A DNA stretch of 64,000 nucleotides. It comes from Allobosea psychrotolerans (GTDB lineage: Bacteria > Pseudomonadota > Alphaproteobacteria > Rhizobiales > Beijerinckiaceae). The notes below the pieces were generated by a model, which was not told the origin of the DNA, ran no database searches, and was given only the letters and a program-made list of their open reading frames with translations. The translations under genes and the position numbers were made by a program. Where the stretch lies: contig NZ_PQFZ01000002.1 in assembly GCF_002917105.1 (NCBI RefSeq), positions 186,001 to 250,000 of the forward strand. Reading direction: 5' to 3'. Positions within the stretch are counted from its first letter, which is position 1. Each line of letters begins with the position of its first letter. Of the stretch, positions 42,869 to 50,850 are shown in pieces.

Positions 42869-43996
42869 TTACATTGCGCCGGGCTTGAGCAGTTCATCGG
42901 TATCGACACCGCTGGCGGCAACCTTGCGCAAGGCCTGCGCCTGATCGCGAAAGACCGGCGCGAGCGGCAGCGGCGTCGACACGAGGCGCCGCCCGCCCGG
43001 CTCCTCGGCCTGCGCATCGAGCAGGCCGCGCGCGGTGAGATGCGGGTCCGCGGCGGCCTCCTCCAGCGTGCGCACGACCGTGCAGCAACAATCGAGCGGC
43101 TCCAGCAGATCGCGCCAATGCGCGGCGGGGGCTGATGCGATAATCGCCTCGATGGCCGCTTTCGTGGCGGCCGGATCGGTCCTGTCGTCGCGCAAGCGCG
43201 CCTCAAGAGCGATCGCCTCGCAGAAGCCGTCCCAGAATTTCGGCTCGAGAGCGCCGACCGCGAGAAACCAGCCGTCCTGAGTGGCATAGAGCCCATAGCG
43301 CGGGCTTGCCCCGGTCAGGAGGCCTTCCCCGCCGGCGGGATAGCGTCCGGCCGCCTGGCCTTGGGCCATGCCGTACCAGGCGAAGGCCGGCATCGCGTCC
43401 GACATGGCGATGTCGAGATAGCAGCCCTCGCCGCTGCGCTCGCGCTGGCGCAGGGCGAGCAAGATGTTGAGCACGGCCGGCATCGTGCCGCCGCCGATAT
43501 CGGCGACGAGCGCGGGCGGCAGTGGCGCGGGCGCGCCACGCTTCAGCGACTGGCCGAGCAGCCCGCCGACAGCTTGGTAATTGATGTCGTGGCCGGCTTC
43601 CTGCGCGCGCGGGCCGGTCTGGCCGAAGCCGCTGATCGAGCAATAGATCAGGCGTGGATTGAGCAATTTCAACGCCTCGAAACCGAAGCCGAGCCGCTCC
43701 ATCACGCCGGGCCGGAACTGCTCGATCAGGATATCGGCGCGCGAGATCAGCGGCGTCAGGCGCACTAGGGCATCCGCCGCCTTGAGGTCGATCTCGAGGC
43801 TCGCCTTGCCGCGGTTGAGCACGGCGAAGGGGGCGGAGGTTTCGCCCAAGCGTGGCGGAAAGCGGCGCATGTCCTCGCCGCCGGGACGCTCGATCTTGAT
43901 CACCCGCGCGCCGGCCTCGGAGAGGAACAGGCTCGCCAGCGGTCCCGGCAGCAGCGTCGAGAAGTCCAGAACCAGCAGGTCGTCCAGCGGCAGCAT
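42869..43996 (-). CDS. CaiB/BaiF family (family III) CoA-transferase
   Basis: 375 residues. Family III marks: 'LVLDFSTLLPGPLASLFLSEAGARVIKIERP', 'NRGKASLEIDLK', 'ADILIEQFRPGVMERLG' and 'LIYCSISGFGQTGPRAQEAGHDINYQA' (the catalytic Asp is in GHDINY). Annotated members include alpha-methylacyl-CoA racemases; this one may be that type. The ATG is at 43996. The TAA stop abuts repeat copy C. It lies downstream of an AEC transporter gene on the same strand and near an HpcH/CitE-type lyase, suggesting CoA-linked carboxylic acid metabolism. Confidence 0.9.
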   Translation of the reverse strand: MLPLDDLLVLDFSTLLPGPLASLFLSEAGARVIKIERPGGEDMRRFPPRLGETSAPFAVLNRGKASLEIDLKAADALVRLTPLISRADILIEQFRPGVMERLGFGFEALKLLNPRLIYCSISGFGQTGPRAQEAGHDINYQAVGGLLGQSLKRGAPAPLPPALVADIGGGTMPAVLNILLALRQRERSGEGCYLDIAMSDAMPAFAWYGMAQGQAAGRYPAGGEGLLTGASPRYGLYATQDGWFLAVGALEPKFWDGFCEAIALEARLRDDRTDPAATKAAIEAIIASAPAAHWRDLLEPLDCCCTVVRTLEEAAADPHLTARGLLDAQAEEPGGRRLVSTPLPLAPVFRDQAQALRKVAASGVDTDELLKPGAM

Positions 43997-44031
43997 CGGC
44001 GCCTCGCTTCGGCGCCGGCCGGGCCACGCGC

Positions 44032-45003
44032 TCAGGGGAACAGGTCGGCGGCCATCCTGCCTGTCTTCACCAGCCACAGGAAGCCCGTCAATGTACCCAT
44101 CGACACGATGGTGCCGACCAGGATGCAGGCCGAGGCGCGCTCGACGCCGACCTTGTACTGCGTCGAGATCACGAAGATGTTCAGCGCCGGCGGCAGCGCG
44201 GCCATGATAATGGCGGTGAAGATCCAATGGTCGGGCACATCGGCAATGGCCGAGAGCAGCACCCAGACCAGCAGCGGATGCAGCACGAGCTTGACCAGCA
44301 CCAAGAGCGGCACCTCGCCGGGCATCGCCTTCATCGGCCGCAGCGCCACCGTGACGCCGAGCAGGAAGAGCGCGCAGGGCGCCGCCGCCTGCGAGAGCCA
44401 AAGCGTCATCTTGTCGATCGCCGTCGGCAATTCGAGATGGGTGAAGGCCGCGATCACACCTGCCGCGGTGGCGAGGTTGAAGGGGTGGGTCAGGACCTTC
44501 CAGACGATCTCGCCCATGGTGGCGAGCAGGCTCTTCTTCTCGACACCGGCAATCGCCATCAGGAAAGGGACCAGCGAAAACAACAGGATGCTGTCGAAGA
44601 CGAAGACCAGCACCAGCGGCGCGCTCGAGGCCGGACCGAGCGCGGCCAGGATCAGCGGCGGGCCCATATAGCCGATATTCGAGTAGGAGCCGGCTACTCC
44701 CTGCATGACCGACTGGGGTATGTCGCGGCGGGTGAATTTCATCCCGATCGCGAAAGACAGGGCAAACGCGCAGAAGGTCGACAGCGTCGTAGCGCTGACG
44801 AAGCGCCAATTGCTGAGCTCGCTGAGCGGCTTGTCGGCGATCAGCCGGTAGAACAGCGGCGGCAACGCGACATAGATCAGGAAGAACTGCAGCCAGGCGA
44901 GTCCCGCCTCCGGCAATCGCTTGTAACGCCCGATGACGAAGCCGAGCAGGATCAACCCGAAAAACGGCGCGACGAGATTGAAGATACCGGCGAGATCGGC
45001 CAT
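44032..45003 (-). CDS. AEC-family transporter (auxin efflux carrier type)
   Basis: 323 residues with ten hydrophobic segments arranged as two five-helix halves, the pattern of the bacterial AEC/MdcF-like permeases ('APFFGLILLGFVIGRY', 'GSYSNIGYMGPPLIL', 'PPALNIFVISTQYKVG'). These carry small carboxylates such as malonate or malate. It ends 35 bases before the CoA-transferase ATG, so co-transcription is likely; a dicarboxylate substrate is inferred from that. Confidence 0.9.
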   Translation of the reverse strand: MADLAGIFNLVAPFFGLILLGFVIGRYKRLPEAGLAWLQFFLIYVALPPLFYRLIADKPLSELSNWRFVSATTLSTFCAFALSFAIGMKFTRRDIPQSVMQGVAGSYSNIGYMGPPLILAALGPASSAPLVLVFVFDSILLFSLVPFLMAIAGVEKKSLLATMGEIVWKVLTHPFNLATAAGVIAAFTHLELPTAIDKMTLWLSQAAAPCALFLLGVTVALRPMKAMPGEVPLLVLVKLVLHPLLVWVLLSAIADVPDHWIFTAIIMAALPPALNIFVISTQYKVGVERASACILVGTIVSMGTLTGFLWLVKTGRMAADLFP

Positions 45004-45287
45004 GCGGATGAGAGCTACCTGAGACGGGCATAGCGGCCCGCGCTTGGCCGAAGGGACGGCGTTGCCTGCCGTTTAGTCTCTCCATGCAGGGGCGCAAGCG
45101 CGTTTGCGCCGTGCCGGCAGTCGGCCATCGCCGGGCAAGGGAATTATTCCTGGGAACCAAAACCTATCAAATGCGCTAGGCAATATTTCCTAGATCGCAA
45201 ATCTCCACCCGTCCTGCCCGCACAATGGACGATGGACGGGATTGCCGGCCTTCGTCACATTGCGGCATTGCACCATGGAGCCTCGCC

Positions 45288-46337
45288 ATGACCGTCAAGA
45301 CGCCGCGCCAGTTCTTCCGTCCGCTCGCCATCGGCGCGCCGGAGCCGTTCCGCGAGCTCCCGCTGAAACTGGAACGGATGATCCATTTCGTGCCGCCGCA
45401 CCTGGAAAAGGTGCGGGCCAAGGTCGGCGAACTCGCGGGCCAGGTCGATATCGTGCTCGGCAACCTGGAGGACGCCATCCCCGTCGAGGCGAAGCAGGCG
45501 GCGCGCGACGGCTTCATCGCGATGGGCAAGGCCGTCGATTTCGGCAAGACCGGATTGTGGACGCGGGTGAACGCGTTGAATTCGCCCTGGTTCCTCGACG
45601 ATATCACCGCGATCATGGCCGAGATCGGCGGCAAGCTCGATGTCGTGATGGTGCCCAAGGTCGAGGGACCATGGGACATCCACTACGTCGACCAGTTGCT
45701 GGCCCAATTCGAAGCCAGGCACAGCCTGCCCAAGCCGATCATGATCCACGCCATCCTCGAGACCGCCGAGGGGGTGAAGAACGTCGATACGATCGCAACC
45801 GCCTCCCCGCGCATGCATGGGATGAGCCTGGGGCCGGCTGATCTCGCGGCCTCGCGCGCGATGAAGACGACGCGCGTCGGCGGCGGCCATCCGGAATACA
45901 AGGTCATCGCGGACCCCACGACGGATGGCGCCGCACGCGCCGTCGCTCAGCAGGACCTCTGGCACTATACGCTCGCCAAGATGGTCGATGCCTGCGCGGC
46001 GGCCGGCATCAAGCCATTCTACGGGCCCTTCGGCGACTTCGCCGATACGGCCGCCTGCGAGGCGCAGTTTCGCAACGCTTTCCTGCTCGGTTGCTGCGGC
46101 GCCTGGACATTGCATCCCTCGCAGATCGAAATCGCCAAACGCGTCTTCAGCCCGGATCCCGCCGAGGTCGCCTTCGCCAAGCGCATCCTGGAGGCGATGC
46201 CGGACGGCTCCGGCGCTGTGATGATCGACGGCAAGATGCAGGATGACGCCACTTGGAAACAGGCCAAGGTCATCGTCGATCTGGCAAGACAGGTAGCGGG
46301 GCGCGACCCGGCACTTGCGGAACGTTATGGGTTATAA
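45288..46337 (+). CDS. HpcH/HpaI aldolase / citrate-lyase-beta-like protein (malyl-CoA lyase-type)
   Basis: 349 residues from ATG 45288. TIM-barrel CitE/HpcH marks: '[19 protein letters not shown]' (Mg-binding acid region), 'LWTRVNAL', '[13 protein letters not shown]', '[10 protein letters not shown]' and '[20 protein letters not shown]'. The LHPSQI segment is typical of CoA-ester lyases, so a malyl-CoA or methylmalyl-CoA lyase activity is likely, with an aldolase on free acids as alternative. It is divergent from the AEC carrier; a CTAGG/CCTAG inverted repeat (45176-45193) lies in the shared 284-base gap. Confidence 0.85.
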   Translation: MTVKTPRQFFRPLAIGAPEPFRELPLKLERMIHFVPPHLEKVRAKVGELAGQVDIVLGNLEDAIPVEAKQAARDGFIAMGKAVDFGKTGLWTRVNALNSPWFLDDITAIMAEIGGKLDVVMVPKVEGPWDIHYVDQLLAQFEARHSLPKPIMIHAILETAEGVKNVDTIATASPRMHGMSLGPADLAASRAMKTTRVGGGHPEYKVIADPTTDGAARAVAQQDLWHYTLAKMVDACAAAGIKPFYGPFGDFADTAACEAQFRNAFLLGCCGAWTLHPSQIEIAKRVFSPDPAEVAFAKRILEAMPDGSGAVMIDGKMQDDATWKQAKVIVDLARQVAGRDPALAERYGL

Positions 46338-46464
46338 TCACTAATTTCAGCTGGAACTTATTGATTTTGACGCATTTGCGACGCAATCCTCAAGCAAGCG
46401 CCTGACAATATTTTAGCCGGGCACCTCTTCCGCCTACCCGCTCCAGCATGGACCAAAGCCTACG

Positions 46465-46794
46465 ATGCAAGCACGTTCGGCGAAATTCAGGATCGGACAG
46501 GTGGTCAAGCACCGCGTCTATCCGTTCCGTGGCGTGATCTTCGACGTCGACCCCGTTTTCGCCAACTCGGACGAATGGTGGCTGGCGATCCCGGAAAATC
46601 TGCGCCCGTCGAAGGACCAGCCTTTCTACCATCTCTTCGCCGAGAACGAGGAGACGGAATACGTCGCCTATGTCTCGGAGCAGAACCTGGTGATCGACGA
46701 GTCGGGGCGGCCGATCCGCCACCCGCAGGCCAAGGAATTCTTCCGCCGCGATCGCAAGGGACAATACCAGATCGATCGCGCCGGATTGAACTGA
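46465..46794 (+). CDS. hspQ: Heat shock protein HspQ
   Basis: 109 residues with the hemimethylated-DNA-binding/YccV-like beta-barrel pattern: KFRIGQVVKHRVYPFRGVIF, 'VDPVF...DEWWLAIP', 'QPFYHLFAEN' and 'TEYVAYVSEQNLV'. In E. coli HspQ is a specificity factor for the Lon protease. It is convergent with an IalB-like gene and shares the terminator at 46858-46893. Confidence 0.92.
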   Translation: MQARSAKFRIGQVVKHRVYPFRGVIFDVDPVFANSDEWWLAIPENLRPSKDQPFYHLFAENEETEYVAYVSEQNLVIDESGRPIRHPQAKEFFRRDRKGQYQIDRAGLN

Positions 46795-46857
46795 GGCCCG
46801 CCCTCGCCCCATAGAAGCCCGCATCCATCCGGTCATGAAAAAGGCCGGCGACCACGA

Positions 46858-46893
46858 AAAAGGCCGGCCCCTCTCGGGACCGGCCTTTTCCTT
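46858..46893. terminator. Bidirectional intrinsic terminator between hspQ and ialB-like gene
   Basis: AAAAGGCCGG (46858-46867) pairs with CCGGCCTTTT (46880-46889), with an inner CCC/GGG pairing in the loop. A-run and T-run flanks make it work in both directions for the two convergent genes. Confidence 0.9.
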
Positions 46894-46913
46894 GTGACGT
46901 CGTCTCCTGCCTA

Positions 46914-47723
46914 TCAGGGCTTGGGAGCAGTTCCCGGGGCCGGCGCGGCGCCCGGGGCCGAAAGCCCTCCCGGAACGGCAGGCGCAGCTCCCGGGACGCC
47001 CGGAGCGGCGTTGGCGCCGCTGCCGCCAAGACGCTGGCGCAGTTCTTCCTGACGCTTGGCCAATTCGTCCTGCAAGGCCTTCTGCTGGTCCTCGAGCACC
47101 TTGGGATCGATCGGTGCGCCGTCGAAACCCTTGGCGAAATCGGAAAGCGGAATCGAGAAGGAGACCTCGCGCGCGCCCTGGTTCTGGACGCTGACGCTGA
47201 GATTGGTGCCCTTCTTCATCGCGTTGATGAAGTCGTCCTTGACCTGGGCCTCGGCGAAGCAGCCATTCGGGAAGCAGATCGCATAGCGGCCCGGGGTGGG
47301 CTGCGCGGTATCGACGCCGAAGCGGATGCCGGGCTGCAGCAACAGGCCGAGCGGCATCAGGAAGCGCACGATCTTGTTGGGATCGCCCTTGACGTCATAG
47401 ACGGCGACCGCGAGCACCGGCTGGCCCTGGTCGGAGACGAAGTCGCGCGTGGTGTAGCAGATTTCCTTGTTGGCGGCCTGGTCCTTGCCGCAGACCTTGG
47501 TCCAATTGGTCTGCGAGGGCTCGGGCTTGACCTGAACGACGGTCGGGCCGGTTGCGGCTTGCCCGCCCTGAGGAGCGGCAGGCTGCTGAGCCGGTTGGGC
47601 TGGCTGCGCCGGGCGCTGCGCGGGGCGCTGTGCCTGGGCAAAGGCGGCGACGGGGCCAAGACCCAGCGCTGCGCTGAGGGCGATGCCCAGGACGCGCGAG
47701 GACAAGCTAAACGAAGCGGACAT
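46914..47723 (-). CDS. Invasion-associated locus B (IalB)-family secreted protein
   Basis: 269 residues. A signal peptide (about 1-29, AAFAQ) is followed by an Ala/Pro/Gln-rich stretch of about 30 residues and the IalB domain: NWTKVCGKDQAANKEICYTT, 'PGIRFGVDTAQPTPGRYAICFPNGCFAEAQV' (four cysteines), then a coiled segment 'EDQQKALQDELAKRQEELRQR' and a Pro/Ala/Gly-rich tail. IalB proteins are periplasmic or surface-linked in Bartonella; in free-living bacteria the role is unknown. The long low-complexity ends are notable. Confidence 0.9.
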   Translation of the reverse strand: MSASFSLSSRVLGIALSAALGLGPVAAFAQAQRPAQRPAQPAQPAQQPAAPQGGQAATGPTVVQVKPEPSQTNWTKVCGKDQAANKEICYTTRDFVSDQGQPVLAVAVYDVKGDPNKIVRFLMPLGLLLQPGIRFGVDTAQPTPGRYAICFPNGCFAEAQVKDDFINAMKKGTNLSVSVQNQGAREVSFSIPLSDFAKGFDGAPIDPKVLEDQQKALQDELAKRQEELRQRLGGSGANAAPGVPGAAPAVPGGLSAPGAAPAPGTAPKP

Positions 47724-47963
47724 CTGTCATTCCTTAATCTGCGAATTCGGGACCACGACTTCGCAAGCCGCGCGCGCCACCATCGACAGCCCAATCGCAT
47801 ATCAGCGCCAGCCACCGCAAGCCGAGCACATCAGGGGTGATTGAGGCGTTTGCATGACACCTGGCGTCGCCTTTAGCGAGTTCCGTTACAGGATTCCAGT
47901 CCGAATAGCTGCATGACTGCGAAGTTGCCGTGTTATCCTCACGCTCGGGAATCAGGTTTGACG

Positions 47964-49817
47964 ATGTCTTCGCCTCGCATGGGCCACTCAGCATTGCGCG
48001 CTGCGGCCACAACAATCTTTGCTGCATTGGCGCTTATCCTGGCGATGGGCAGGGATTCGCATGCCGAATCGCCCTCCTCTGCCCATGCCATCGCGATGCA
48101 TGGCGAGCCGGCGCTGCCGCCGGGCTTCAGGCATCTGCCCTATGCCGATCCCGACGCGCCCAAGGGCGGGCGCATCGTCTTTGGTTTGCAGGGCACGTTC
48201 GACAGCCTGAATCCGCTGGTCGTGCTCGGCGTCGCGCCCGACGCCGTGCCGCGCTACGTCCAGCAGAGCCTGCTCTACCGTTCAGCCGACGAACCCTTCA
48301 CCGCCTATGGCCTGCTCGCATCCCGCGTCGAGCTCAACGAGGCGCGGACCCGGCTCGCCTTCGAGATCGACGAAAGAGCGCGCTTCTCCGACGGGACGCC
48401 GGTTACTGCCGACGACGTGCTCTTCACCTTCGAGATGCTGAAGACCAAGGGCAAGCCGTTCCACCGCTCCAGCCTCGGCCGCGTAACGAAGGCGGAGGCG
48501 CCCTCGCCGCGCTATGTCGTGTTCGAGCTCGGCGACGGCTCGAACCGCGAATTGCCTTTGGTGATCGGCGCGATGCCGATCTTCGCCAGGCACGCCACCA
48601 ATGCGGACACGTTCGGCGAAACCAGCTTCAAGCCGGCGCTCGGCTCGGGCCCCTATCTCGTCAGCGAGGTCAGGCCCGGCGAGGCGCTGACGCTGAAGAG
48701 GCGCAAGGATTTCTGGGCCGAAAACCACCCGCTGATGCGCGGCCTCTTCAATGCCGATGAGATCCGTTACGATTTCTATCGCGACGCCAACGCCTTGTTC
48801 GAGGCCTTCAAGGCAGGCCTCTACGACATCCGGCTCGAACCAGATCCGACGCGCTGGATGACGGGCTATGACGTGCCTGCCGTGCGCGATGGCCGCATCG
48901 TGCGAGAAGCGCTGCGCTTCCAGTCCCCCAAGGGTATGACCGGACTCGTCTTCAACACGCGCCGGCCAGCCTTCGCCGATGTCCGCGTCCGCGAGGCGCT
49001 CGGCATCATGTTCGATTTCGAGTGGGTCAACCGCAACCTGTTCCACGGCGTCTATCGCCGCGCCGGCAGCTTCTTCTCCGATTCGGAGTTGTCGGCGCTC
49101 GGCGTCCCCGCCGATGCGCGGGAGAAAGCCTTGCTGGCTGCGTTTCCGGGCAGCGTGCGCGACGATATTCTCGCCGGGAGCTGGGCGCCGGCTGCAACCG
49201 ACGGCTCGGGTCGCGACCGCGAACAGGCCCGCAAGGCGCTCGATCTGCTGCAGAGCGCAGGATACGAGCTTCAGGATGGGGTCCTGCGCAATACCAGGAC
49301 GGCGGAGCCTCTCGCCTTCGAGATCACCGTCACCAACCGGCCGCAGGAGCGCCTAGCACTGAACTATGCCGCTTCGCTCGGGCGTCTCGGCGTCGGGGTC
49401 AGCGTCAGGCTGATCGACGATGTGCAGTACTGGCGCAGGCTGTCGGCCTTCGACTTCGACATGATCCAGTGGACATGGCCGGCCTCCGCCTCACCCGGCA
49501 ACGAACAGGTTGGCCGCTGGGGCTCGGCCAATGCCGACCGCAAGGGCGCGCTGAATTATGCCGGCGTGAAATCGCCGGCCGTCGACGCCGCCCTGCAGGC
49601 GATTCTGGCGGCGCGCGAACGCGAGGATTTCGTCGCGGCCGTGCGGGTGCTCGATCGGGCGCTGCTCTCGGGCTTCTATGTCGTGCCGCTGTATTACCTG
49701 CCCGAGACATGGCTGGCGCATTCACGCGATGTCGTCCTGCCAGCACGCAAGCCGGCCTATTTCCTCGCCACCGAAGCTCTGGCGCGCCGGCCGGCGTCGT
49801 CGGCGCCAGCCAACTGA
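47964..49817 (+). CDS. Family 5 extracellular solute-binding protein (peptide/oligopeptide type, YejA-like), without permease genes nearby
   Basis: 617 residues from ATG 47964; an in-frame ATG at 47913 would extend before the signal segment. An N-terminal signal-like helix ends near 'SHAES'. SBP_bac_5 marks: 'GLLASRVELNEARTRLAFEI' (E. coli YejA-like lobe), 'FSDGTPVTADDVLFTFEML', 'PYLVSEVRPGEALTLKRRKDFWAEN' and 'MIQWTWPASASPGNEQ'. It binds peptides or similar in the periplasm. It stands alone: the next gene is a degenerate ANL-like protein, not a permease, so an unlinked transporter must use it. Confidence 0.9.
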   Translation: MSSPRMGHSALRAAATTIFAALALILAMGRDSHAESPSSAHAIAMHGEPALPPGFRHLPYADPDAPKGGRIVFGLQGTFDSLNPLVVLGVAPDAVPRYVQQSLLYRSADEPFTAYGLLASRVELNEARTRLAFEIDERARFSDGTPVTADDVLFTFEMLKTKGKPFHRSSLGRVTKAEAPSPRYVVFELGDGSNRELPLVIGAMPIFARHATNADTFGETSFKPALGSGPYLVSEVRPGEALTLKRRKDFWAENHPLMRGLFNADEIRYDFYRDANALFEAFKAGLYDIRLEPDPTRWMTGYDVPAVRDGRIVREALRFQSPKGMTGLVFNTRRPAFADVRVREALGIMFDFEWVNRNLFHGVYRRAGSFFSDSELSALGVPADAREKALLAAFPGSVRDDILAGSWAPAATDGSGRDREQARKALDLLQSAGYELQDGVLRNTRTAEPLAFEITVTNRPQERLALNYAASLGRLGVGVSVRLIDDVQYWRRLSAFDFDMIQWTWPASASPGNEQVGRWGSANADRKGALNYAGVKSPAVDAALQAILAAREREDFVAAVRVLDRALLSGFYVVPLYYLPETWLAHSRDVVLPARKPAYFLATEALARRPASSAPAN

Positions 49818-49827
49818 AGGCCAGTCG

Positions 49828-50847
49828 ATGCGGGCAGAACAGGACGACGCCGCTTCCGCCCTGCTCGACGGGCTCGACCTCGACACGCTGCTGAAAGCCC
49901 TGACCCGCGGCCGGGGATATGAGGCGGCGCTGCGCGACCCGCCGGGACGCCGGGGCTGGAGCGACACGATCCCGACCTCGCTGAGCTTCATGCAGCTCGA
50001 GGAGCGTGTCGACCAACTCGCGCGATTGCTCGCCGTCAATCATGCGCAGCCGGGCGCGACCGTCGCTATCCTGGCGCCGCTCGGCCCGGAGGCGATCGTC
50101 GCCATCCTCGCCAGCCTGCGCGCGGGCCTGTCGCCGCTGATGCTGCCATTGCACGGCAACGAGCTCGAATTGCTGGGATTGATCGAAGCGTCCAACGCAG
50201 TGATGGCGCTCGGCGTCGGCCGTGTCGGACCGCTGCAGCCGCTGATCATGCTGCGCAATCTCGCCGTCCGGGCCTTTGGCACGCGCTTCGTGGGAGGGTT
50301 CGGGCAGGATGTCCCGGACGGCGTCGCGCCTCTCGATGGGCTGATGGCGAGCGCCGGCCTGCATCCGCTGCCCGAACAAAGCGGGCGCCCGGCTCTTCAG
50401 GTCGTCGATGCCCTGAGCCTGGCGGGACCCTTGATGATTTCCGAGCGAGACGTGCTCGGCAAGTCGTTGGAGATATCGCGCCTGCTGAAGCCGTTGGCGT
50501 CGTCGCGGATCGTGACCACGCTCGTTGGCGGCGACCTCGCCGCTTTGGCGAGCGGGCCGGGCATGGCGCTGCTGACCGGTGTCGAATTGTTGCCGCTCGG
50601 CCTGTTCAGCCTCGGTGACCTGCAGGCCTGCGTCGCGGGTGGACGCAATGTCCATCTCGTCCTGCCCGGCGCGATGGAGCCCGCGCTGGCGCGCTCACGG
50701 CTGGCCGCCGACCCCTCGCTGGCGAGCGTCGTCCTGGTGCACCGTCCAGGAGAGGCGCGCACCTTGCCGGCGCTCGACCGGCCCGACCTTGCCATCGTCG
50801 ACATCGATGTCCGCTCGGCGGCGGAGATCGACGTCAGCAGGCGTTGA
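49828..50847 (+). CDS. Hypothetical protein with an ANL (AMP-forming acyl-CoA synthetase)-like N-terminal segment but no catalytic motifs
   Basis: 339 residues from ATG 49828, ten bases after the solute-binding protein stop. The segment 'SLSFMQLEERVDQLARLLAV...GATVAILAPLGPEAIVAILASLRAGLSPLML' resembles the N-terminal subdomain of acyl/aryl-CoA ligases, but the Ser/Thr/Gly-rich P-loop and the later YxxTE and TGD motifs are missing. The end, VLVHRPGEARTLPALD, offers nothing diagnostic. Probably a degenerate or repurposed relative. It may be co-transcribed with the binding protein. No function is claimed. Confidence 0.7.
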   Translation: MRAEQDDAASALLDGLDLDTLLKALTRGRGYEAALRDPPGRRGWSDTIPTSLSFMQLEERVDQLARLLAVNHAQPGATVAILAPLGPEAIVAILASLRAGLSPLMLPLHGNELELLGLIEASNAVMALGVGRVGPLQPLIMLRNLAVRAFGTRFVGGFGQDVPDGVAPLDGLMASAGLHPLPEQSGRPALQVVDALSLAGPLMISERDVLGKSLEISRLLKPLASSRIVTTLVGGDLAALASGPGMALLTGVELLPLGLFSLGDLQACVAGGRNVHLVLPGAMEPALARSRLAADPSLASVVLVHRPGEARTLPALDRPDLAIVDIDVRSAAEIDVSRR

Positions 50848-50850
50848 CCG

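Noticed and set aside
43997..45160. An upstream extension of the CaiB-type gene, open on the minus strand through the AEC gene
   Set aside because: The AEC transporter frame there is clearly coding, and the CaiB family starts at MLPLDDLLVLDF; the longer frame is an accidental run-through.
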